A DNA stretch of 64,000 nucleotides from Inquilinus ginsengisoli_B (lineage in GTDB: Bacteria; Pseudomonadota; Alphaproteobacteria; DSM-16000; Inquilinaceae), in NCBI RefSeq assembly GCF_050434925.1, contig NZ_JBNDJK010000001.1, positions 7,006,001 through 7,070,000 on the forward strand, in the 5' to 3' direction. Below the pieces are notes generated by a model that was not told the origin of the DNA, searched no databases, and was given only the letters and a program-made list of their open reading frames with translations. Every line of letters begins with the position of its first letter. The stretch's first letter is position 1. Of this stretch, positions 10,101 to 18,683 are shown one piece after another. A program made the translations under genes and the position numbers.

Positions 10101-11279
10101 GCCGGCCGCGAGGTCGATCGTCACCCCGGCCGCGGACGTGCTGTAATCCGCTGTGTCCACCCCGGCGCCGCCGCCGATCCGGTCCGCCCCGGCGCCGCCG
10201 CGGATCAGATCGTCGCCGACATCGCCGCGCAGGTCGTTGGCCCCGGCGTCGCCGTTCAGGGCGTCGGCGAAGGCCGAGCCGGTGACGTTCTCGATGCCGC
10301 TATAGCTATCGCCCCCGGCATCGCCGCCCAGGCCGATGCCGGTCGTTAGATTGACGTTGACCCCGGCGGCGGAGAAGACATAGGCCGCCGTGTCGCTGCC
10401 GTTGCCGCCTTGCAGGGTGTCGGCGCCGACCAGGCCTTCGAGCACGTCGTTGCCGTTGCCGCCGTCGAGGATGTTGTTCACGCCGTTGCCGTACAGGGTG
10501 TCGTCGAAGTTCGAACCGATCAGGTTCTCGATCGCCGTCAGCGTGTCGCCCTGGGCATCGCCGCCCGCGCCGGTGCCGGCCGAGAGATCGACCTGGATGC
10601 CCACGGCGGACCCGGCATAGCTCGCCGTGTCGACGCCATTGCCGCCGCGCAGCTGATCCGCGCCGCCGCCGCCGACCAGCACATCGTCGCCGTCGCCGCC
10701 AGCGAGGATATTCGCCCCGGCATTGCCGGTGAAGGTATCGGCGAAGGTCGTGCCGAAGAGATTCTCGATGCCGGTCAGCGTGTCGCCCTGGGCATCGCCG
10801 CCCGTGCCCATCCCGGTCAGCAGGTTGACCGAGACCCCATCCGCCGAGTCGGTGTATTCGGCACTATCCACCCCATTGCCGCCACTGAGGGCATCGGCGC
10901 CGGCCTCGCCACGGAGCAGGTCGTCACCATCGCCGCCGGCCAGTGAATTGGCGCCGCCATCGCCCCTCAGGATGTCGTTGAAGGCGGATCCGATGATGGC
11001 CTCGAAGCCGGTCATGTCGTCGCCGAAGGCGCCGCGGTTCAGATACACCCACAACCCGCCGGGGTTGTCGGCGAAGGTGAGCGTGTCCCAGCCCGCGCCG
11101 CCGTCCAGGATGTCGTCGCCGGTGCCGCCATTGATCGTGTCGTCGCCGCCCAGGCCGGTGAGCGTGTCGTTGCCGTCGCCGCCGTTGATGAGGTCGATGC
11201 CATCGGGATTGGCCGGGTTGCCCGGGTCGGTCCCGGTGAGGGTGTTGTTGCCGGCATCGCCATTGAGGGTCTGGGTCAC
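7185..11279 (-). CDS. RTX calcium-binding repeat protein A (1364 aa), type I secretion substrate
   Basis: Almost the whole 1364-residue chain consists of Gly/Asp-rich RTX nonapeptides (GGxGxDxLx type, forming calcium-bound beta-rolls), grouped in modules of about 79-90 residues. Each module joins nonapeptides to a strand-rich linker such as VDLSTGTGTGGDAQGDTL. The C-terminus resembles the serralysin C-terminal domain (DTIQDFQAGD, then the terminal DLLL) and is the expected uncleaved signal for a type I secretion system. No protease HExxH, lipase or other effector domain is seen. GTG start with AGGAGG six bases upstream; the four paralogues share this start. No secretion ABC, MFP or acyltransferase gene is in the window. 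Function may be extracellular, adhesive or structural (inference). Confidence 0.93.
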   Translation of the reverse strand: MTQTLNGDAGNNTLTGTDPGNPANPDGIDLINGGDGNDTLTGLGGDDTINGGTGDDILDGGAGWDTLTFADNPGGLWVYLNRGAFGDDMTGFEAIIGSAFNDILRGDGGANSLAGGDGDDLLRGEAGADALSGGNGVDSAEYTDSADGVSVNLLTGMGTGGDAQGDTLTGIENLFGTTFADTFTGNAGANILAGGDGDDVLVGGGGADQLRGGNGVDTASYAGSAVGIQVDLSAGTGAGGDAQGDTLTAIENLIGSNFDDTLYGNGVNNILDGGNGNDVLEGLVGADTLQGGNGSDTAAYVFSAAGVNVNLTTGIGLGGDAGGDSYSGIENVTGSAFADALNGDAGANDLRGDVGDDLIRGGAGADRIGGGAGVDTADYSTSAAGVTIDLAAGTGTGGDAQGDTLFSIETVTGSASVDKLLGDGFANALNGGAGDDVLRGGAGADVLNGGNGWDTADYTGSAAAVSVNLLTAAVSGGDAQGDTLLSIENVIGSAFNDTLDGHGFDNALTGADGDDIIRSYAGNDVVSGGNGNDLINAGSGADAINGGAGIDTVFYDSSTVGVAANLAIGTGAGGDAQSDTLTGVENLVGSGFNDTLTGDGGANSLAGGDGDDLLRGGAGADALSGGNGVDSVDYTGSAAVSVNLLTGVGTGGDAQGDTLSGIENVFGTLFADTFTGDAGANILAGGDGDDVLLGGGGADQLRGGNGVDTASYAGSATAVQVDLSTGTGTGGDAQGDTLSGIENVFGTLFADTFTGDAGANILAGGDGDDVLLGGGGADQLRGGNGVDTASYAGSATAVQVDLSTGTGTGGDAQGDTLTNIKNLIGSVSNDTLIGDAGANDLRGDVGDDLIRGGAGADRIGGGAGVDTADYAGSAVGVTIDLVAGTGTGGDAQGDTLFSIETVTGSSFADKLYGDGGSNALTGGVGNDELYGGAGTDVLNGGTGTDAAGYFDSGAAVTVDLAAGTGTGGDAQGDVLRNIENLGGSVFNDILSGNAGANQINGGGGNDTVAGAAGADTLYGGNGNDQIDGGADADAISGAVGTDTLSGGAGNDALNGGADADAIDGGAGIDIADYNGSGVGVTVNLATNISTGGYAQGDTLTNVENLQGSAFGDTLTGDGAANTLRGMDGADVLNGGDGWDTLEGGNGDDQLNGGAGGDILRGGAGADHLVGGVDADIASYWDSAVGVTINLQTGINTGGTAQGDTIATNIETINGSSHDDVMTGNALANALIGFDGADTLGGGGGADTLRGGTGADTLNGGAGSDYFSYIAASESTAAAADTIQDFQAGDLISLRLIDADGNTGNGDTAFSFIGAGAFSGTAGQLRCEIAGGTTTISADIDGNSVADIVIRLTGAITLQASDLLL
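8829..9302 (-). repeat. near-perfect tandem duplication, 2 x 237 bp, inside RTX A
   Basis: Positions 8829-9065 and 9066-9302 are two copies of a 237-base unit (79 codons) that differ, by my reading, at only two positions. The unit encodes one full RTX module (linker strands plus nonapeptides). A close copy also lies in RTX gene B near 13414-13650. The identity at synonymous sites implies recent duplication. Confidence 0.9.
10237..10529 (-). repeat. 293-bp block shared with RTX B (copy 1)
   Basis: This segment of RTX gene A is almost base-for-base the same as 14346-14638 in RTX gene B at a constant offset of 4109; I see only about two differences. It encodes the same module (with the LQGGNGSDTAAYVFSAAG stretch) in both proteins, while flanking modules are less alike. 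Confidence 0.88.
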
Positions 11280-11369
11280 GGAACATCCTCCTGTCTGTCG
11301 GGCCGGCGCAGCCCTTTCCGGGGAAGCGTCCGGATGAGCCCGGCGGGCCGGGCAACCACGCGCTGAGGA

Positions 11370-11476
11370 GGATTTAGCAGGAGTGCCACATATTCCGTTA
11401 GGTCCAGATCAGACAAACCCATGGGTCCAGATGCGGATTCCATGGGTCCAGATGGGACCTATCGATGGGTCCAGAT
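11370..11476 (-). promoter_or_regulatory. RTX A promoter with four-site GGTCCAGAT array
   Basis: Four direct repeats GGTCCAGAT lie at 11401-11409, 11424-11432, 11445-11453 and 11468-11476 (steps of 23, 21 and 23 bases, about two helical turns each). On the coding strand of RTX A they read ATCTGGACC, the promoter-proximal one continuing TAA. An extended -10 like TGCTAAATCC is at 11370-11379, 21 bases beyond the proximal site, with no good -35, as expected for an activator-dependent promoter. The same layout recurs at two other RTX promoters. CTGGACYTAA direct repeats are the operator I recall for the MocR-family regulator TauR. Confidence 0.75.
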
Positions 11477-11533
11477 GGCCCGCCGCCCCGGATCACTCCG
11501 AGGGGCGAACCTCGCGATGACGCGGAAGGCCGG

Positions 11534-14500
11534 CTACAGCAGGAAGTCGCTGGCGGTCAGGGCGTGGTCGGCGGTGACGTTGATGGCGAAGTCGGAGACC
11601 TTGTCGCCGTTGACGTCGACATAGACCACCTGGACCTGGCCGTAGGTCACCACCCGCAGTTCGCCGGCATGGCGGGTGTAGTCGCCGGTGCCGAAGCTGA
11701 AGGCGGTGTCGCCGGTGCTGGAGTTGCCGTCGGCGTCGATCGCCGACAGGTCGATCTTGTCGCCGGTCGTGAAGTCCAGGATCGCATCCTTGCCGAGGCC
11801 GGACACCGCGCTGTCGGACAGGGCGATGTAGACGAAGCGGTCGGCGCCGGCGCCGCCCTTCAGCACGTCGCCGTTGCCGCCGCCGGTGAGCACGTCGCCG
11901 CCGCCCATGCCCCACAGGGTGTTGGCGTTGGCGTCGCCGGTCAGCGTGTCGGCCTGGGCCGAGCCCAGGACCTGCTCGATGCCGCTGAGCGTGTCGCCCG
12001 CGGCGTCGCCGCCGGACACGACACCGGTCGCCAGGTTGATCGTCACCCCGGCGGCCGAGCCGGCATAGCTGGCGGTGTCGATGCCGGCGCCGCCGATCAG
12101 CGCATCGGCCCCGGCCGCGCCTTCGAGCGTGTCGTTGCCGTCGCCGCCATCGAGCTGGTCGTTGCCGGTGCCGCCGAGGATGTTGTCGTTCCCGGCCTCG
12201 CCGAAGACCTGGTCGTTGCCGGTTCCGGCGTCGACCGAGTCGTTGTCGGCGCCGCCATGGATGATGTCGATGCCGTCGCCGCCGACCAGCCGGTCGGCCC
12301 CGACGCCTCCGCTGAGATTGTCGTTGCCGCCCTCGCCCGAAAGGGAGTCGTCGCCGCCATTGCCGACGAGGGTATCGTCGCCCAGTTCGCCGCCGATGAT
12401 GTTGCGGGCATCGCTGCCGGTGAGCGTGTCGGCATTGCTCGACCCGTAGAGGTTCTCGATCCCGCTGAGCGCGTCGCCGGCGGCGTCACCGCCCGAGGTC
12501 GCACCGGTCAGCAGGTTGACCGACACCGCCGCCGTCGAGCCCTGGTAGTTGGCGAAATCCGACCCGGCACCGCCGGCCAGGACATCGGCCCCGGCGCCAC
12601 CATGCAGCACGTCGTCCCCGGCGCCGCCGTTCAGCGCATTGGCGCCGCCGTCGCCGGTCAGCTTGTCGGCAAAAATATAGCCGACGACATTCTCGATCCC
12701 GCTATAGGTGTCGCCCTGAACATCGCCGCCCGTGCCGGTGCCGGTCGCCAGGTTGATCTGCACGCCGACGGACGAATTGTCGTAGAGCGTATCGATGCCC
12801 AGGCCACCATTGATCGCGTCCGCCCCGGCATGACCGTTGAGGGAGTCGTCGCCGTCGCCGCCGTTGAGGACATTGGCGTCGTCATTGCCATTCAGGGCGT
12901 CGCCGAAGGCCGAGCCGGTGACGTTCTCGATGCTGATCAGGATGTCGCCCTGGGCATCGCCGCCCTTGCCGGTGCCGGCCGCGAGGTCGATCTGAACGCC
13001 GACGGCCGATGCGTCATAATAGACCGTGTCGACGCCGCTGCTGCCGTCCAGCCCATCGGCCCCGGCACCACCATGCAGCACGTCATCCCCGGCGCGACCA
13101 AGCAGCATGTCGTTCCCGGCACCGCCGGTCAGGGTGTCGGCGAGGGCCGAGCCGGCGACCGACTCGATCGAGAACAGCGTGTCGCCCTGGGCATCGCCGC
13201 CCGTGCCGGTGCCGGCCGCGAGGTCGATCGTCACCCCGGCCGCGGACGTGCTGTAATCCGCCCTGTCCACCCCGGCGCCGCCGCCGATCCGGTCGGCCCC
13301 GGCGCCGCCGCGGATCACATCGTCGCCGACATCGCCGCGCAGGTCGTTGGCCCCGGCATCGCCGGTCAGCGTGTCGTTGACGACCGAGCCGGTGACGTTC
13401 TCGATGTTGGTCAGCGTGTCGCCCTGGGCGTCGCCGCCGGTGCCGGTGCCGGCCGAGAGATCGACCTGGACGGCCGTGGCCGATCCGGCATAGCTCGCCG
13501 TGTCGACGCCGTTGCCGCCGCGCAGTTGATCCGCGCCGCCGCCACCGAGCAGCACATCGTCGCCGTCGCCGCCAGCGAGGATGTTCGCCCCGGCATCGCC
13601 GGTAAAGGTGTCGGCGAAGAGGGTGCCGAAGACGTTCTCGATGCCAGACAGCGTGTCGCCCTGGGCATCGCCGCCCGTGCCCGTCCCGGTCAGCAGGTTG
13701 ACCGAGACCGCCGCCGAGCCGGTGTACTCGACGCTATCCACCCCGTTGCCGCCACTGAGGACGTCGGCGCCGGCCCCGCCACGGAGCACGTCGTCACCGT
13801 CGCCGGCCGTCAATGAATTGGCGCCGCCGTCGCCGGTCAGCGTGTCGTTGAAGCCCGAGCCGACGAGGTTCTCGATGCCGGTCAGCGTATCGCCCTGGGC
13901 ATCGCCGCCCCCGCCGGTGCCGGTGGCCAGGTTGGCGGCCACCCCGACGGTCGAGCTGTCGTAAAAGACCGTGTCGACGCCCGCCCCGCCGTCGATGGCG
14001 TCGGCGCCGGCGCCGGCGTTGATCAGGTCGTTGCCGTTGCCGCCGCTGACGGCGTCGTTCCCCGCGGCGGAGCGGATCGTATCGTCGCCGTCGGCCCCCG
14101 TGAGCGCATTGGCGCCAGTGTCGCCGAGCAGCGTGTCGGCAAAGGCCGTGCCGATGACATTCTCGATGCCGGTCAGCGTGTCGCCCTGGGCATCGCTACT
14201 CAGCCCGGTGCCGAGTGCGAGGTTGACCGTCACCCCGCCCGCCGAATTGCCATAGGTCGCCGTATCGATGCCGCCCCCGCCCTGCAGCGCGTCCGCGCCG
14301 CCGCGACCCTGCAGCACGTCGTCGCCGGCACCGCCGTTGAGGGTGTTGGCCCCGGCGTCGCCGTTCAGGGCGTCGGCGAAGGCCGAGCCGGTGACGTTCT
14401 CGATGCCGCTATAGCTATCGCCCCCGGCATCGCCGCCCAGGCCGATGCCGGTCGTTAGATTGACGTTGACCCCGGCGGCGGAGAAGACATAGGCCGCCGT

Positions 14501-15688
14501 GTCGCTGCCGTTGCCGCCTTGCAGGGTGTCGGCGCCGACCAGGCCTTCGAGCACGTCGTTGCCGTCGCCGCCGTCGAGGATGTTGTTCACGCCGTTGCCG
14601 TACAGGGTGTCGTCGAAGTTCGAGCCGATCAGGTTCTCCATGTTGGCGAAGGTGTCGCCCTGGGCCCAACCCCCGACGCCGATGCCGCCGTTCAGGTTGG
14701 CGATGACCCCGGCGGTGGACCCGCCATAGGTCACCGCGTCGGTGCCGGCGCGGCCGTCGAAGAAGTTGGCCGCGGCGCTGACGCCGAAGAAATCGTCGAA
14801 TGTCGAGCCGATCACGTTCTCGACCCCGATCAGCGTGTCGCCCTGCGCATGGCCGCCGGACGCGACGCCGTTGTCCACATTGACGATGATCGCGGCGCTG
14901 GAGTTCTCGTAGCCGGCGGTGTCGCTGCCGGCGCCGCCGTTCAGGACGTCGCCCAGCGCCCCGCCCTGGAGATAGTCGTCACCGGCGCCGCCGCTCAGCG
15001 AGTCGACGCCGCTGGTGCCGAGGACGTTGAGAAAATCGTCACCAACCAGGGTGTCGTTCCCATCACCGCCATTGATCGTATCGTCGCCGCCCAATCCACC
15101 CAGGGTGGAGCCGCCCACGGCGGCGGTCAGGACGTCGTTGAAATTGGTGGCGATGATACTTTCGAAATTGGCGAAGGTGGTGCCCGCGGCCCCGCCGCCG
15201 CCGATGCCGGTGGCCACGTTGATGATCACGGCCGAGCCGGAGGTGCGGCAGTCGAGGAAGTCCCCGCCGGTGCCGCCGTCGAGAAAATCGGTCCCGCCGC
15301 TGATCGAGATGATGTCGGTGCCGGTGCCGCCGCTGATGGTGTTGTTCCCGCCGTCGCCCCCGAAGATGTCGTTGAAGTTGGACCCGATGATGGCCTCGAA
15401 GCCGGTCATGGTGTCGCCCACGGCTTCGCCGCCGAAGGCGCCGCCGTTGATGTTCACCCACACCCCCCCGGTGGCGTTGGCGAAGGTGAGCGTGTCGAAG
15501 CCCGCGCCGCCGTCCAGGATGTCGGCGCCCAGGCCGCCCGAGATCGTATCGTTGCCGCCCAGGCCCGTGAGCGTGTCGTTCCCGTCGAAACCATTGATGA
15601 TGTCGATGCCGTCGGGATTGGCCGGGTTGCCCGGATCGGTCCCGGTGAGGGTGTTGTTGCCGGCATCGCCATTGAGGGTCTGGGTCAC
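11534..15688 (-). CDS. RTX calcium-binding repeat protein B (1384 aa), type I secretion substrate
   Basis: The 1384-residue protein is a paralogue of RTX A with a nearly identical first 30 or so residues (MTQTLNGDAGNNTLTGTDPG) and the same GTG start and AGGAGG leader. RTX nonapeptide modules with GDAQGDTL linkers fill the chain; one N-terminal region (first 250 or so residues) is more divergent from the others. The C-terminal domain (DAILDFTTGDKIDLSAIDAD, then strands with VYVDVNGD, ending SDFLL) is of the serralysin/RTX secretion-signal type. No enzymatic domain seen. It has its own promoter array at 15778-15884. Confidence 0.93.
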   Translation of the reverse strand: MTQTLNGDAGNNTLTGTDPGNPANPDGIDIINGFDGNDTLTGLGGNDTISGGLGADILDGGAGFDTLTFANATGGVWVNINGGAFGGEAVGDTMTGFEAIIGSNFNDIFGGDGGNNTISGGTGTDIISISGGTDFLDGGTGGDFLDCRTSGSAVIINVATGIGGGGAAGTTFANFESIIATNFNDVLTAAVGGSTLGGLGGDDTINGGDGNDTLVGDDFLNVLGTSGVDSLSGGAGDDYLQGGALGDVLNGGAGSDTAGYENSSAAIIVNVDNGVASGGHAQGDTLIGVENVIGSTFDDFFGVSAAANFFDGRAGTDAVTYGGSTAGVIANLNGGIGVGGWAQGDTFANMENLIGSNFDDTLYGNGVNNILDGGDGNDVLEGLVGADTLQGGNGSDTAAYVFSAAGVNVNLTTGIGLGGDAGGDSYSGIENVTGSAFADALNGDAGANTLNGGAGDDVLQGRGGADALQGGGGIDTATYGNSAGGVTVNLALGTGLSSDAQGDTLTGIENVIGTAFADTLLGDTGANALTGADGDDTIRSAAGNDAVSGGNGNDLINAGAGADAIDGGAGVDTVFYDSSTVGVAANLATGTGGGGDAQGDTLTGIENLVGSGFNDTLTGDGGANSLTAGDGDDVLRGGAGADVLSGGNGVDSVEYTGSAAVSVNLLTGTGTGGDAQGDTLSGIENVFGTLFADTFTGDAGANILAGGDGDDVLLGGGGADQLRGGNGVDTASYAGSATAVQVDLSAGTGTGGDAQGDTLTNIENVTGSVVNDTLTGDAGANDLRGDVGDDVIRGGAGADRIGGGAGVDRADYSTSAAGVTIDLAAGTGTGGDAQGDTLFSIESVAGSALADTLTGGAGNDMLLGRAGDDVLHGGAGADGLDGSSGVDTVYYDASAVGVQIDLAAGTGKGGDAQGDILISIENVTGSAFGDALNGNDDANVLNGGDGDDSLNGHAGADAINGGLGIDTLYDNSSVGVQINLATGTGTGGDVQGDTYSGIENVVGYIFADKLTGDGGANALNGGAGDDVLHGGAGADVLAGGAGSDFANYQGSTAAVSVNLLTGATSGGDAAGDALSGIENLYGSSNADTLTGSDARNIIGGELGDDTLVGNGGDDSLSGEGGNDNLSGGVGADRLVGGDGIDIIHGGADNDSVDAGTGNDQVFGEAGNDNILGGTGNDQLDGGDGNDTLEGAAGADALIGGAGIDTASYAGSAAGVTINLATGVVSGGDAAGDTLSGIEQVLGSAQADTLTGDANANTLWGMGGGDVLTGGGNGDVLKGGAGADRFVYIALSDSAVSGLGKDAILDFTTGDKIDLSAIDADGNSSTGDTAFSFGTGDYTRHAGELRVVTYGQVQVVYVDVNGDKVSDFAINVTADHALTASDFLL
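14346..14638 (-). repeat. 293-bp block shared with RTX A (copy 2)
   Basis: Second copy of the block at 10237-10529. The match is nearly perfect at third codon positions as well, which suggests gene conversion or recent recombination between the two RTX genes rather than selection on the protein alone. Confidence 0.88.
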
Positions 15689-15777
15689 GGAACATCCTCC
15701 ACTGTCGGGTCGGCGCCACCCTTCCTGAGGGGAGCGTCCGGATGAGCCCGGGGGACCGGGCAGTCACGCGCTGAGGA

Positions 15778-15884
15778 GGATTTAGCAGGAGTGCTACATA
15801 TTCCGTTAGGTCCAGATCAGACAAACCCATGGGTCCAGATGCGGATTCCATGGGTCCAGATGGGACCTATCGATGGGTCCAGAT
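15778..15884 (-). promoter_or_regulatory. RTX B promoter with four-site GGTCCAGAT array
   Basis: Four GGTCCAGAT repeats at 15809-15817, 15832-15840, 15853-15861 and 15876-15884 reproduce the 23-21-23 spacing seen upstream of RTX A. The extended -10 like TGCTAAATCC is at 15778-15787 at the same distance from the proximal site. Sequence between the sites, the leader, and about 20 bases beyond the distal site are also conserved with the RTX A copy, so gene and promoter were probably duplicated together. Confidence 0.75.
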
Positions 15885-15939
15885 GGCCCGCCGCCCCGGA
15901 TCACCGAGGCGCGCGCCTCGCGATGACGAGGGAGGCCGG

Positions 15940-18630
15940 CTACAGCACGAAGTCGGCCGCGGTGAGGGCGTGGTCGGCGGTGACGTTGATGGCGAAGTCC
16001 TGGATCTTGTCGCCATTGACGTCGGCATAGACCACCTGGATCGCCCCGACGGTGACGATGCGGATCTCCCCGGCCTGGCCAGTGAAACCGCCGGTGCCGA
16101 AGCTGAAGGCGGTGTTGCCGTTGCCCGCATTGCCATCCGCGTCGATCGCCGATAGGTCGACCTTGTCGCCGGTGGCGAAGTCCCGGATCGTGTCCTTGCC
16201 GAGGCCGGAGGCCGCGCTATCGGACAGGGCCGCGTAGACGAAGCGGTCGGTGCCGGCCCCGCCCTTGAGCACGTCGCCACCGCCGCCGCCCGTAAGCACG
16301 TCGCCGCCCCCCATGCCCCACAGCGTGTTGGCGTTGCCGTCTCCGGTCAGCGTGTCGGCGAAGCCCGAGCCCAGGATCTGCTCGATGCCGGTCAGCGTAT
16401 CGCCCGCGGCGTCGCCGCCGGAGACCGCACCAGCCGCCAGGTTGACCGAGACCCCGCCAGCCGAGCCGGCATAGCTCGCCGTGTCGATGCCGATGCCGCC
16501 GATCAGCGTGTCCGATCCCGCCGCCCCTTCGAGGGTGTCGTTGCCATCGCCGCCATCGAGCTGGTCGTTGCCGGCGCCGCCCAGGATGTTGTCATGGCCG
16601 GCCTCGCCGGAGACCTGGTCGTTCTCGCTGCCGGCATCCACAGAATCGTTGCCGATGCCGCCAAGGATGGTGTCGACCCCGGCGCCGCCGACGAGGCGAT
16701 CATTGCCATCGCCGCCGGAGAGCGCGTCGTTGCCGGCCTCGCCGGAGAGCGCGTCGTCGCCACCATTGCCGGCGAGGGTGTCGTCGCCGAGCTCGCCGCC
16801 GATGATGTTGCGGCCGTTGTCGCCGGTCAGCTGGTCGGCGTTGCTCGACCCGTACAGGTTCTCGATGCCGATCAGCGTGTCGCCCGCGGCGGCGCCGCCC
16901 GAGGTGGCGCCGGTCAGCAGGTTGACCACGACTCCCGCCGTCGAGCCCTGGTAGTTGGCGAAATCCAAGCCGTTGCCGCCGTCGAGCACGTCGGCATCCG
17001 CCCCGCCGCGGAGCTGGTCGTCGCCGGCGCCTCCGCTCAGCGCATTGACGCCGGCGTCGCCGTACAGCCGGTCGTCGAGGCCGGACCCGACGATGTTCTC
17101 GATCCCGCTCAAGGTGTCGCCCTGGGCGTCGCCGCCCGCGCCGGTGCCCAGGGCGAGGTTGACCTGCACCCCGGCGGCCGAGCCGTCGTAATAGACCGTG
17201 TCGATGCCGTCGCCGCCATTGAGGACGTCGTTGCCGGCATAGCCGTTGATCAGGTCGTTGCCGGCACCGCCCCTGATGGCATTGGCCACGCCATTGCCTT
17301 GCAGGATGTCGGCGAGGGCCGAGCCGACGATGTTCTCGATGTTCTGCAGCACGTCGCCCTGGGCGTCGCCGCCCGTGCCGGCGCCGGCCCGCAGGTCGAC
17401 GGTCACCGCCGCGGCCGAGCCGTCGTAATAGACCGTGTCGACGCCGTCGCCGCCGTTGAGGACGTCGGCGCCGGCATAGCCATTGATCAGGTCGTTGCCG
17501 ACGCCACCGTCGATGGCATTGGCCACGCCATTGCCTTGCAGGATGTCGGCGAGGGCCGAGGCGACGATGTTCTCGATGTTCTGCAGCACGTCGCCCTGGG
17601 CGTCGCCGCCCGCGCCGGTGCCGCTCCGCAGGTCGACAGTCACCGCGGCGGCCGAGCCGTTGTAGGAGATCGTGTCGATGCCATCACCGCCGTCCAGCGT
17701 GTCGGTCCCGGCACCGCCCTCGAGCAGGTCGTCGCCCGCACCGCCGGCGAGGATGTTGGCCACGGCGCTGCCGGTGAGCGTGTCGTTGACCGGGGTGCCG
17801 TTGACGTTCTCGATGCTGCTGAAGGTGTCGCCCTGGGCCGCGCCGGAGCCGGTGCCGGTGGCCAGGTTGACCTGGACCGCGATGACGTGCACGCCATAGC
17901 CGACCGTGTCGCTGCCGTCGCCGCCCTGCAGCTGGTCCGCCCCGCCGCGCCCGACCAGCCGATCGTCGCCGGCACCGCCGGTGAGAACATCATTGCCGCC
18001 GCCGTCCAGGACGTTCGTTCCGCCGTCGCCGATCAGGGTGTCGCCAGCGTTCGAGCCGACGAGGTTCTCGATCCCAGTCAGCGTGTCGCCCTGGGCATCG
18101 CCGCCCGTGCCGGTGCCGGCCGACAGGTCGACCCGCACGCCGCCGCCCGAGCGATCGTAATAGGCCGTGTCGATGCCGGCGCCGCCGATCAGGGTGTCCG
18201 CGCCGCCGTCTCCGGAGAGGAGATCGTTGCCGGCGCCACCGTCGAGGATGCTGCTTCCGATTGGCAGGTTGGGTAAGAAGACATAGCCGGTCAGGACGTC
18301 ATCGAAGGCCGAGCCGATGATGTTCTCGATGCCGAAATACCTGTCCCCTTGGGCGTCGCCGCCCGCGCCGACCGCCTCGGGTTGGTAGAACAGCCGGACG
18401 GTGACCCCGGCGGTGGACTGGGCATAGCTTACCGTGTCGCTGCCGTCGCCGCCGGCCAGCGTGTCGGCCCCGGCGCCGCCCTGGAGGATGTCGTTGCCGC
18501 CCAGGCCGGCGAGCGTGTCGTTGCCGGCGAGGCCGTTGATGATGTCGATGCCGTCGAGGTTGGCCGGATTGCCCGGATTGGTCCCGGTGAGGGTGTCGTT
18601 GCCGGGGGTGCCGTCGATGGTCTGGGTCAC
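15940..18630 (-). CDS. RTX calcium-binding repeat protein C (896 aa), type I secretion substrate
   Basis: The 896-residue RTX protein begins VTQTIDGTPGNDTLTG from a GTG at 18630 that aligns with the starts of its paralogues and has AGGAGG six bases upstream; the frame is open further upstream but without homology. It is built of RTX modules and ends in a serralysin-like C-terminal domain (DKVDLSAIDAD, VYADVNGD) closing with ADFVL, a type I secretion-type terminus. Only 53 bases separate it from RTX gene D and no repeat array lies there, so it is probably co-transcribed from the RTX D promoter. Confidence 0.92.
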   Translation of the reverse strand: MTQTIDGTPGNDTLTGTNPGNPANLDGIDIINGLAGNDTLAGLGGNDILQGGAGADTLAGGDGSDTVSYAQSTAGVTVRLFYQPEAVGAGGDAQGDRYFGIENIIGSAFDDVLTGYVFLPNLPIGSSILDGGAGNDLLSGDGGADTLIGGAGIDTAYYDRSGGGVRVDLSAGTGTGGDAQGDTLTGIENLVGSNAGDTLIGDGGTNVLDGGGNDVLTGGAGDDRLVGRGGADQLQGGDGSDTVGYGVHVIAVQVNLATGTGSGAAQGDTFSSIENVNGTPVNDTLTGSAVANILAGGAGDDLLEGGAGTDTLDGGDGIDTISYNGSAAAVTVDLRSGTGAGGDAQGDVLQNIENIVASALADILQGNGVANAIDGGVGNDLINGYAGADVLNGGDGVDTVYYDGSAAAVTVDLRAGAGTGGDAQGDVLQNIENIVGSALADILQGNGVANAIRGGAGNDLINGYAGNDVLNGGDGIDTVYYDGSAAGVQVNLALGTGAGGDAQGDTLSGIENIVGSGLDDRLYGDAGVNALSGGAGDDQLRGGADADVLDGGNGLDFANYQGSTAGVVVNLLTGATSGGAAAGDTLIGIENLYGSSNADQLTGDNGRNIIGGELGDDTLAGNGGDDALSGEAGNDALSGGDGNDRLVGGAGVDTILGGIGNDSVDAGSENDQVSGEAGHDNILGGAGNDQLDGGDGNDTLEGAAGSDTLIGGIGIDTASYAGSAGGVSVNLAAGAVSGGDAAGDTLTGIEQILGSGFADTLTGDGNANTLWGMGGGDVLTGGGGGDVLKGGAGTDRFVYAALSDSAASGLGKDTIRDFATGDKVDLSAIDADGNAGNGNTAFSFGTGGFTGQAGEIRIVTVGAIQVVYADVNGDKIQDFAINVTADHALTAADFVL
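17177..17560 (-). repeat. 384-bp block shared with RTX D (copy 1)
   Basis: This stretch matches 19918-20301 in RTX gene D at a constant offset of 2741 with only scattered single-base differences. It encodes two successive modules containing LQGNGVANAI and LINGYAGADVLNGGDG. Confidence 0.85.
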
Positions 18631-18683
18631 GGAAGCCTCCTGCTTGTCGGGTTTGCGCGCCTCGCGCCGCCGGCGGTGGCCGG

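Noticed and set aside
11477..11533. Small CGAGG/CCTCG hairpin after RTX B as an intrinsic terminator
   Set aside because: The stem is only five base pairs with no following T-tract; support is too weak to annotate.
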